Shown in pieces: positions 35,501 to 47,500 of a stretch of DNA of 64,000 bases. The DNA comes from Gonocerus acuteangulatus (Eukaryota; Arthropoda; Insecta; Hemiptera; Coreidae). The translations under genes and the position numbers were made by a program. Every line of letters starts with the position of its first letter. Positions within the stretch are counted from its first letter, which is position 1. Where the stretch lies: the NCBI GenBank assembly GCA_946811695.1, contig OX328126.1:87651785-87715784 (forward strand), given 5' to 3'. Under the pieces are notes generated by a model. That model saw nothing but the letters and a program-made list of their open reading frames with translations. It was not told where the DNA came from and searched no databases.

Positions 35501-38500
35501 ATAGGTAATTCTTTAACTGTATAATAGGGATGTTTTGTCAAGTAATTCTTACATTTTTTGGAGAACAACTTCTTATCCTCCTCCTTCAATTCCATAGGTA
35601 ATTCTTTAACTGTATAATAGGGATGTTTTGTCAAGTAATTCTTACATTTTTTGGAGAACAACTTCTTATCCTCCTCCTTCAATTCCATAGGTAACTCTTT
35701 AACTGTATAATAGGGATGTTTTGTCAAGTAATTCTTACATTTTTTAGAGAACAACTTCTTATCCTCCTCCTTCAATTCCATAGGTAATTCTTTAACTGTA
35801 TAATAGGGATGTTTTGTCAAGTAATTCTTACATTTTTTGGAGAACAACTTCTTATCCTCCTCCTTCAATTCCATAGGTAATTCTTTAACTGTATAATAGG
35901 GATGTTTGGTCAAGTAATTCTTACATTTTTTGGAGAACAACTTCTTATCCTCCTCCTTCAATTCCATAGGTAATTCTTTAACTGTATAATAGGGATGTTT
36001 TGTCAAGTAATTCTTACATTTTTTGGAGAACAACTTCTTATCCTCCTCCTTCAATTCCATAGGTAACTCTTTAACTGTATAATAGGGATGTTTTGTCAAG
36101 TAATTCTTACATTTTTTGGAGAACAACTTCTTATCCTCCTCCTTCAATTCCATAGGTAACTCTTTAACTGTATAATAGGGATGTTTTGTCAAGTAATTCT
36201 TACATTTTTTGGAGAACAACTTCTTATCCTCCTCCTTCAATTCCATAGGTAATTCTTTAACTGTATAATAGGGATGTTTTGTCAAGTAATTCTTACATTT
36301 TTTGGAGAACAACTTCTTATCCTCCTCCTTCAATTCCATAGGTAATTCTTTAACTGTATAATAGGGTTGTTTTGTCAAGTAATTCTTACATTTTTTGGAG
36401 AACAACTTCTTATCCTCCTCCTTCAATTCCATAGGTAATTCTTTAACTGTATAATAGGGATGTTTTGTCAAGTAATTCTTACATTTTTTGGAGAACAAAT
36501 TCTTATCCTCCTCCTTCAATTCCATAGGTAATTCTTTAACTGTATAATAGGGTTGTTTTGTCAAGTAATTCTTACATTTTTTGAAGAACAAATTCTTATC
36601 CTCCTCCTTCAATTCCATAGGTAATTCTTTAACTGTATAATAGGGTTGTTTTGTCAAGTAATTCTTACATTTTTTGGAGAACAACTTCTTATCCTCCTCC
36701 TTCAATTCCATAGGTAATTCTTTAACTGTATAATAGGGATGTTTTGTCAAGTAATTCTTACATTTTTTGGAGAACAACTTCTTATCCTCCTCCTTCAATT
36801 CCATAGGTAATTCTTTAACTGTATAATAGGGATGTTTGGTCAAGTAATTCTTACATTTTTTGGAGAACAACTTCTTATCCTCCTCCTTCAATTCCATAGG
36901 TAATTCTTTAACTGTATAATAGGGATGTTTGGTCAAGTAATTCTTACATTTTTTGGAGAACAACTTCTTATCCTCCTCCTTCAATTCAATAGGTAACTCT
37001 TTAACTGTATAATAGGGATGTTTTGTCAAGTAATTCTTACATTTTTTGGAGAACAACTTCTTATCCTCCTCCTTCAATTCCATAGGTAACTCTTTAACTG
37101 TATAATAGGGATGTTTTGTCAAGTAATTCTTACATTTTTTGGAGAACAGATTCTTATCCTCCTCCTTCAATTCCATAGGTAATTCTTTAAATGTATAATA
37201 GGGATGTTTTGTCAAGTAATTCTTACATTTTTTGGAGAACAGATTCTTATCCTCCTCCTTCAATTCCATAGGTAATTCTTTAACTGTATAATAGGGATGT
37301 TTTGTCAAGTAATTCTTACATTTTTTGGAGAACAACTTCTTATCCTCCTCTTTCAATTCCATAGGTAATTCTTTAACTGTATAATAGGGTTGTTTTGTCA
37401 AGTAATTCTTACATTTTTTCGAGAACAACTTCTTATCCTCCTCCTTCAATTCCATAGGTGATTCTTTAACTGTATAATAGGGTTGTTTTCTCAAGTAATT
37501 CTTACATTTTTTGGAGAACAACTTCTTATCCTCCTCCTTCAATTCCATAGGTAATTCTTTAACTGTATAATAGGGTTGTTTTGTCAAGTAATTCTTACAT
37601 TTTTTGGAGAACAACTTCTTATCCTCCTCCTTCAATTCCATAGGTAATTCTTTAACTGTATAATAGGGATGTTTTGTCAAGTAATTCTTACATTTTTTGG
37701 AGAACAACTTCTTATCCTCCTCCTTCAATTCCATAGGTAATTCTTTAACTGTATAATAGGGAGGTTTTGTCAAGTAATTCTTACATTTTTTGGAGAACAA
37801 CTTCTTATCCTCCTCCTTCAATTCCATAGGTAATTCTTTAACTGTATAATAGGGATGTTTGGTCAAGTAATTCTTACATTTTTTGGAGAACAACTTCTTA
37901 TCCTCCTCCTTCAATTCCATAGGTAATTCTTTAACTGTATAATAGGGATGTTTTGTCAAGTAATTCTTACATTTTTTGGAGAACAACTTCTTATCCTCCT
38001 CCTTCAATTCCATAGGTAATTCTTTAACTGTATAATAGGGATGTTTTGTCAAGTAATTCTTACATTTTTTGGAGAACAACTTCTTATCCTCCTCCTTCAA
38101 TTCCATAGGTAATTCTTTAACTGTATAATAGGGATGTTTTGTCAAGTAATTCTTACATTTTTTGGAGAACAACTTCTTATCCTCCTCCTTCAATTCCATA
38201 GGTAACTCTTTAACTGTATAATAGGGATGTTTTGTCAAGTAATTCTTACATTTTTTAGAGAACAACTTCTTATCCTCCTCCTTCAATTCCATAGGTAATT
38301 CTTTAACTGTATAATAGGGATGTTTTGTCAAGTAATTCTTACATTTTTTGGAGAACAACTTCTTATCCTCCTCCTTCAATTCCATAGGTAATTCTTTAAC
38401 TGTATAATAGGGATGTTTGGTCAAGTAATTCTTACATTTTTTGGAGAACAACTTCTTATCCTCCTCCTTCAATTCCATAGGTAATTCTTTAACTGTATAA

Positions 38501-41500
38501 TAGGGATGTTTTGTCAAGTAATTCTTACATTTTTTGGAGAACAACTTCTTATCCTCCTCCTTCAATTCCATAGGTAACTCTTTAACTGTATAATAGGGAT
38601 GTTTTGTCAAGTAATTCTTACATTTTTTGGAGAACAACTTCTTATCCTCCTCCTTCAATTCCATAGGTAACTCTTTAACTGTATAATAGGGATGTTTTGT
38701 CAAGTAATTCTTACATTTTTTGGAGAACAACTTCTTATCCTCCTCCTTCAATTCCATAGGTAATTCTTTAACTGTATAATAGGGATGTTTTGTCAAGTAA
38801 TTCTTACATTTTTTGGAGAACAACTTCTTATCCTCCTCCTTCAATTCCATAGGTAATTCTTTAACTGTATAATAGGGTTGTTTTGTCAAGTAATTCTTAC
38901 ATTTTTTGGAGAACAACTTCTTATCCTCCTCCTTCAATTCCATAGGTAATTCTTTAACTGTATAATAGGGATGTTTTGTCAAGTAATTCTTACATTTTTT
39001 GGAGAACAAATTCTTATCCTCCTCCTTCAATTCCATAGGTAATTCTTTAACTGTATAATAGGGTTGTTTTGTCAAGTAATTCTTACATTTTTTGAAGAAC
39101 AAATTCTTATCCTCCTCCTTCAATTCCATAGGTAATTCTTTAACTGTATAATAGGGTTGTTTTGTCAAGTAATTCTTACATTTTTTGGAGAACAACTTCT
39201 TATCCTCCTCCTTCAATTCCATAGGTAATTCTTTAACTGTATAATAGGGATGTTTTGTCAAGTAATTCTTACATTTTTTGGAGAACAACTTCTTATCCTC
39301 CTCCTTCAATTCCATAGGTAATTCTTTAACTGTATAATAGGGATGTTTGGTCAAGTAATTCTTACATTTTTTGGAGAACAACTTCTTATCCTCCTCCTTC
39401 AATTCCATAGGTAATTCTTTAACTGTATAATAGGGATGTTTGGTCAAGTAATTCTTACATTTTTTGGAGAACAACTTCTTATCCTCCTCCTTCAATTCAA
39501 TAGGTAACTCTTTAACTGTATAATAGGGATGTTTTGTCAAGTAATTCTTACATTTTTTGGAGAACAACTTCTTATCCTCCTCCTTCAATTCCATAGGTAA
39601 CTCTTTAACTGTATAATAGGGATGTTTTGTCAAGTAATTCTTACATTTTTTGGAGAACAGATTCTTATCCTCCTCCTTCAATTCCATAGGTAATTCTTTA
39701 AATGTATAATAGGGATGTTTTGTCAAGTAATTCTTACATTTTTTGGAGAACAGATTCTTATCCTCCTCCTTCAATTCCATAGGTAATTCTTTAAATGTAT
39801 AATAGGGATGTTTTGTCAAGTAATTCTTACATTTTTTGGAGAACAGATTCTTATCCTCCTCCTTCAATTCCATAGGTAATTCTTTAAATGTATAATAGGG
39901 ATGTTTTGTCAAGTAATTCTTACATTTTTTGGAGAACAACTTCTTATCCTCCTCCTTCAATTCCATAGGTAATTCTTTAACTGTATAATAGGGATGTTTT
40001 GTCAAGTAATTCTTACATTTTTTGGAGAACAGATTCTTATCCTCCTCCTTCAATTCCATAGGTAATTCTTTAACTGTATAATAGGGATGTTTTGTCAAGT
40101 AATTCTTACATTTTTTGGAGAACAACTTCTTATCCTCCTCCTTCAATTCCATAGGTAATTCTTTAACTGTATAATAGGGTTGTTTTGTCAAGTAATTCTT
40201 ACATTTTTTCGAGAACAACTTCTTATCCTCCTCCTTCAATTCCATAGGTGATTCTTTAACTGTATAATAGGGTTGTTTTGTCAAGTAATTCTTACATTTT
40301 TTGGAGAACAACTTCTTATCCTCCTCCTTCAATTCCATAGGTAATTCTTTAACTGTATAATAGGGTTGTTTTGTCAAGTAATTCTTACATTTTTTGGAGA
40401 ACAACTTCTTATCCTCCTCCTTCAATTCCATAGGTAATTCTTTAACTGTATAATAGGGATGTTTTGTCAAGTAATTCTTACATTTTTTGGAGAACAACTT
40501 CTTATCCTCCTCCTTCAATTCCATAGGTAATTCTTTAACTGTATAATAGGGATGTTTTGTCAAGTAATTCTTACATTTTTTGGAGAACAACTTCTTATCC
40601 TCCTCCTTCAATTCCATAGGTAATTCTTTAACTGTATAATAGGGTTGTTTTGTCAAGTAATTCTTACATTTTTTGGAGAACAACGTCTTATCCTCCTCCT
40701 TCAATTCCATAGGTAACTCTTTAACTGTATAATAGGGATGTTTTGTCAAGTAATTCTTACATTTTTTGGAGAACAACTTCTTATCCTCCTCCTTCAATTC
40801 CATAGGTAATTCTTTAACTGTATAATAGGGAGGTTTTGTCAAGTAATTCTTACATTTTTTGGAGAACAACTTCTTATCCTCCTCCTTCAATTCCATAGGT
40901 AATTCCTTAACTGTATAATAGGGATGTTTTGTCAAGTAATTCTTACATTTTTTGGAGAACAGATTTTTATCCTCCTCCTTCAATTCCATAGGTAATTCTT
41001 TAACTGTATAATAGGGATGTTTTGTCAAGTAATTCTTACTTTTTTTGGAGAACAACTTCTTATCCTCCTTCAATTCCATAGGTAATTCTTTAACTGTATA
41101 ATAGGGATGTTTTGTCAAGTAATTCTTACATTTTTTGGAGAACAACTTCTTATCCTCCTTCAATTCCATAGGTAATTCTTTAACTGTATAATAGGGATGT
41201 TTTGTCAAGTAATTCTTACATTTTTTGGAGAACAACTTCTTATCCTCCTCCTTCAATTCCATAGGTAACTCTTTAACTGTATAATAGGGATGTTTGGTCA
41301 AGTAATTCTTACATTTTTTGGAGAACAACTTCTTATCCTCCTCCTTCAATTCCATAGGTAATTCTTTAACTGTATAATAGGGATGTTTTGTCAAGTAATT
41401 CTTACATTTTTTGGAGAACAACTTCTTATCCTCCTCCTTCAATTCCATAGGTAATTCTTTAACTGTATAATAGGGATGTTTTGTCAAGTAATTCTTACAT

Positions 41501-44500
41501 TTTTTGGAGAACAACTTCTTATCCTCCTCCTTCAATTCCATAGGTAATTCTTTAACTGTATAATAGGGTTGTTTTGTCAAGTAATTCTTACATTTTTTGG
41601 AGAACAAATTCTTATCCTCCTCCTTCAATTCCATAGGTAATTCTTTAACTGTATAATAGGGTTGTTTTGTCAAGTAATTCTTACATTTTTTGGAGAACAA
41701 CTTCTTATCCTCCTCCTTCAATTCCATAGGTAATTCTTTAACTGTATAATAGGGATGTTTTGTCAAGTAATTCTTACATTTTTTGGAGAACAACTTCTTA
41801 TCCTCCTCCTTCAATTCCATAGGTAATTCTTTAACTGTATAATAGGGATGTTTTGTCAAGTAATTCTTACATTTTTTGGAGAACAACTTCTTATCCTCCT
41901 CCTTCAATTCCATAGGTAATTCTTTAACTGTATAATAGGGATGTTTTGTCAAGTAATTCTTACATTTTTTGGAGAACAACTTCTTATCCTCCTCCTTCAA
42001 TTCCATAGGTAATTCTTTAACTGTATAATAGGGTTGTTTTGTCAAGTAATTCTTACATTTTTTGGAGAACAACTTCTTATCCTCCTCCTTCAATTCCATA
42101 GGTAATTCTTTAACTGTATAATAGGGATGTTTTGTCAAGTAATTCTTACATTTTTTGGAGAACAAATTCTTATCCTCCTTCAATTCCATAGGTAATTCTT
42201 TAACTGTATAATAGGGATGTTTTGTCAAGTAATTCTTACATTTTTTGGAGAACAACTTCTTATCCTCCTCCTTCAATTCCATAGGTAATTCTTTAACTGT
42301 ATAATAGGGTTGTTTTGTCAAGTAATTCTTTCATTTTTTGGAGAACAACTTCTTATCCTCCTCCTTCAATTCCATAGGTAATTCTTTAACTGTATAATAG
42401 GGATGTTTTGTCAAGTAATTCTTACATTTTTTGGAGAACAACTTCTTATCCTCCTCCTTCAATTCCATAGGTAATTCTGTAACTGTATAATAGGGATGTT
42501 TTGTCAAGTAATTCTTACATTTTTTGGAGAACAACTTCTTATCCTCCTCCTTCAATTCCATAGGTAATTCTTTAACTGTATAATAGGGATGTTTGGTCAA
42601 GTAATTCTTACATTTTTTGGAGAACAAATTCTTATCCTCCTCCTTCAATTCCATAGGTAATTCTTTAACTGTATAATAGGGATGTTTTGTCAAGTAATTC
42701 TTACATTTTTTGGAGAACAACTTCTTATCCTCCTCTTTCAATTCCATAGGTAATTCTTTAACTGTATAATAGGGATGTTTTGTCAAGTAATTCTTACATT
42801 TTTTGGAGAACAACTTCTTATCCTCCTCCTTCAATTCCATAGGTAATTCTTTAACTGTATAATAGGGATGTTTGGTCAAGTAATTCTTACATTTTTTGGA
42901 GAACAACTTCTTATCCTCCTCCTTCAATTCCATAGGTAATTCTTTAACTGTATAATAGGGATGTTTTGTCAAGTAATTCTTACATTTTTTGGAGAACAAC
43001 TTCTTATCCTCCTCCTTCAATTCCATAGGTAATTCTTTAACTGTATAATAGGGATGTTTTGTCAAGTAATTCTTACATTTTTTGGAGAACAACTTCTTAT
43101 CCTCCTCCTTCAATTCCATAGGTAATTCTTTAACTGTATAATAGGGATGTTTTGTCAAGTAATTCTTACATTTTTTGGAGAACAACTTCTTATCCTCCTC
43201 CTTCAATTCCATAGGTAATTCTTTAACTGTATAATAGGGTTGTTTTGTCAAGTAATTCTTACATTTTTTGGAGAACAACTTCTTATCCTCCTCCTTCAAT
43301 TCCATAGGTAATTCTTTAACTGTATAATAGGGATGTTTTGTCAAGTAATTCTTACATTTTTTGGAGAACAACTTCTTATCCTCCTCCTTCAATTCCATAG
43401 GTAATTCTGTAACTGTATAATAGGGATGTTTTGTCAAGTAATTCTTACATTTTTTGGAGAACAACTTCTTATCCTCCTCCTTCAATTCCATAGGTAATTC
43501 TTTAACTGTATAATAGGGATGTTTGGTCAAGTAATTCTTACATTTTTTGGAGAACAACTTCTTATCCTCCTCCTTCAATTCCATAGGTAATTCTTTAACT
43601 GTATAATAGGGATGTTTTGTCAAGTAATTCTTACATTTTTTGGAGAACAACTTCTTATCCTCCTCCTTCAATTCCATAGGTAATTCTTTAACTGTATAAT
43701 AGGGTTGTTTTGTCAAGTAATTCTTACATTTTTTGGAGAACAAATTCTTATCCTCCTCCTTCAATTCCATAGGTAATTCTTTAACTGTATAATAGGAATG
43801 TTTTGTCAAGTAATTCTTACATTTTTTGGAGAACAACTTCTTATCCTCCTCCTTCAATTCCATAGGTAATTCTGTAACTGTATAATAGGGATGTTTTGTC
43901 AAGTAATTCTTACATTTTTTGGAGAACAACTTCTTATCCTCCTCCTTCAATTCCATAGGTAATTCTTTAACTGTATAATAGGGATGTTTGGTCAAGTAAT
44001 TCTTACATTTTTTGGAGAACAACTTCTTATCCTCCTCCTTCAATTCCATAGGTAATTCTTTAACTGTATAATAGGGATGTTTTGTCAAGTAATTCTTACA
44101 TTTTTTGGAGAACAACTTCTTATCCTCCTCCTTCAATTCCATAGGTAATTCTTTAACTGTATAATAGGGATGTTTTGTCAAGTAATTCTTACATTTTTTG
44201 GAGAACAACTTCTTATCCTCCTCCTTCAATTCCATAGGTAATTCTTTAACTGTATAATAGGGTTGTTTTGTCAAGTAATTCTTACATTTTTTGGAGAACA
44301 AATTCTTATCCTCCTCCTTCAATTCCATAGGTAATTCTTTAACTGTATAATAGGGATGTTTTGTCAAGTAATTCTTACATTTTTTGGAGAACAACTTCTT
44401 ATCCTCCTCCTTCAATTCCATAGGTAATTCTTTAACTGTATAATAGGGATGTTTTGTCAAGTAATTCTTACATTTTTTGGAGAACAACTTCTTATCCTCC

Positions 44501-47500
44501 TCCTTCAATTCCATAGGTAATTCTTTAACTGTATAATAGGGTTGTTTTGTCAAGTAATTCTTACATTTTTTGGAGAACAAATTCTTATCCTCCTCCTTCA
44601 ATTCCATAGGTAATTCTTTAACTGTATAATAGGGATGTTTTGTCAAGTAATTCTTACATTTTTTGGACAACAACTTCTTATCATCCTCCTTCAATTCCAT
44701 AGGTAATTCTTTAACTGTATAATAGGGATGTTTTGTCAAGTAATTCTTACATTTTTTGGAGAACAAATTCTTATCCTCATCCTTCAATTCCATAGGTAAT
44801 TCTTTAACTGTATAATAGGGTTGCTTTGTCAAGTAATTCTTACATTTTTTGGAGAACAAATTCTTATCCTCCTCCTTCAATTCCATAGGTAATTCTTAAC
44901 TGTATAATAGGGATGTTTTGTCAAGTAATTCTTACATTTTTTGGAGAACAACTTCTTATCCTCCTCCTTCAATTCCATAGGTAATTCTTTAACTGTATAA
45001 TAGGGATGTTTTGTCAAGTAATTCTTACATTTTTTGGAGAACAACTTCTTATCCTCCTCCTTCATTTCCATAGGTAATTCTTTAACTGTATAATAGGGTT
45101 GTTTTGTCAAGTAATTCTTACATTTTTTGGAGAACAACTTCTTATCCTCCTCCTTCAATTCCATAGGTAATTCTTTAACTGTATAATAGGGATGTTTTGT
45201 CAAGTAATTCTTACATTTTTTGGAGAACAACTTCTTATCCTCCTCTTTCAATTCCATAGGTAATTCTTTAACTGTATAATAGGGATGTTTTGTCAAGTAA
45301 TTCTTACATTTTTTGGAGAACAACTTCTTATCCTCCTCCTTCAATTCCATAGGTAATTCTTTAACTGTATAATAGGGATGTTTGGTCAAGTAATTCTTAC
45401 ATTTTTTGGAGAACAACTTCTTATCCTCCTCCTTCAATTCCATAGGTAATTCTTTAACTGTATAATAGGGATGTTTTGTCAAGTAATTCTTACATTTTTT
45501 GGAGAACAACTTCTTATCCTCCTCCTACAATTCCATAGGTAATTCTTTAACTGTATAATAGGGATGTTTTGTCAAGTAATTCTTACATTTTTTGGAGAAC
45601 AACTTCTTATCCTCCTCCTTCAATTCCATAGGTAATTCTTTAACTGTATAATAGGGATGTTTTGTCAAGTAATTCTTACATTTTTTGGAGAACAACTTCT
45701 TATCCTCCTCCTTCAATTCCATAGGTAACTCTTTAACTGTATAATAGGGATGTTTTGTCAAGTAATTCTTACATTTTTTGGAGAACAACTTCTTATCCTC
45801 CTCCTTCAATTCCATAGGTAATTCTTTAACTGTATAATAGGGATGTTTTGTCAAGTAATTCTTACATTTTTTGGAGAACAACTTCTTATCCTCCTCCTTC
45901 AATTCCATAGGTAATTCTTTAACTGTATAATAGGGTTGTTTTGTCAAGTAATTCTTACATTTTTTGGAGAACAACTTCTTATCCTCCTCCTTCAATTCCA
46001 TAGGTAATTCTTTAACTGTATAATAGGGATGTTTGGTCAAGTAATTCTTACATTTTTTGGAGAACAAATTCTTATCCTCCTCCTTCAATTCCATAGGTAA
46101 TTCTTTAACTGTATAATAGGGATGTTTTGTCAAGTAATTCTTACATTTTTTGGAGAACAACTTCTTATCATCCTCCTTCAATTCCATAGGTAATTCTTTA
46201 ACTGTATAATAGGGATGTTTTGTCAAGTAATTCTTACATTTTTTGGAGAACAACTTCTTATCCTCCTCCTTCAATTCCATAGGTAACTCTTTAACTGTAT
46301 AATAGGGATGTTTGTTCAAGTAATTCTTACATTTTTTGGAGAACAACTTCTTATCCTCCTCCTTCAATTCCATAGGTAATTCTTTAACTGTATAATAGGG
46401 ATGTTTGGTCAAGTAATTCTTACATTTTTTGGAGAACAACTTCTTATCCTCCTCCTTCAATTCCATAGGTAATTCTTTAACTGTATAATAGGGATGTTTT
46501 GTCAAGTAGTTCTTACATTTTTTGGAGAACAACTTCTTATCCTCCTCCTTCAATTCCATAGGTAATTCTTTAACTGTACAATAGGGTTGTTTTGTCAAGT
46601 AATTCTTACATTTTTTGGAGAACAAATTCTTATCCTCCTCCTTCAATTCCATAGGTAATTCTTTAACTGTATAATAGGGATGTTTTGTCAAGTAATTCTT
46701 ACATTTTTTGGAGAACAACTTCTTATCCTCCTCCTTCAATTCCATAGGTAATTCTTTAACTGTATAATAGGGATGTTTTGTCAAGTAATTCTTACATTTT
46801 TTGGAGAACAACTTCTTATCCTCCTCCTTCAATTCCATAGGTAATTCTTTAACTGTATAATAGGGTTGTTTTGTCAAGTAATTCTTACATTTTTTGGAGA
46901 ACAAATTCTTATCCTCCTCCTTCAATTCCATAGGTAATTCTTTAACTGTATAATAGGGATGTTTTGTCAAGTAATTCTTACATTTTTTGGAAAACAACTT
47001 CTTATCATCCTCCTTCAATTCCATAGGTAATTCTTTAACTGTATAATAGGGATGTTTTGTCAAGTAATTCTTACATTTTTTGGAGAACAAATTCTTATCC
47101 TCATCCTTCAATTCCATAGGTAATTCTTTAACTGTATAATAGGGTTGTTTTGTCAAGTAATTCTTACATTTTTTGGAGAACAAATTCTTATCCTCCTCCT
47201 TCAATTCCATAGGTAATTCTTAACTGTATAATAGGGATGTTTTGTCAAGTAATTCTTACATTTTTTGGAGAACAACTTCTTATCCTCCTCCTTCAATTCC
47301 ATAGGTAATTCTTTAACTGTATAATAGGGATGTTTTGTCAAGTAATTCTTACATTTTTTGGAGAACAAATTCTTATCCTCATCCTTCAATTCCATAGGTA
47401 ATTCTTTAACTGTATAATAGGGATGTTTTGTCAAGTAATTCTTACATTTTTTGGAGAACAACTTCTTATCCTCCTCCTTCAATTCCATAGGTAATTCTTT

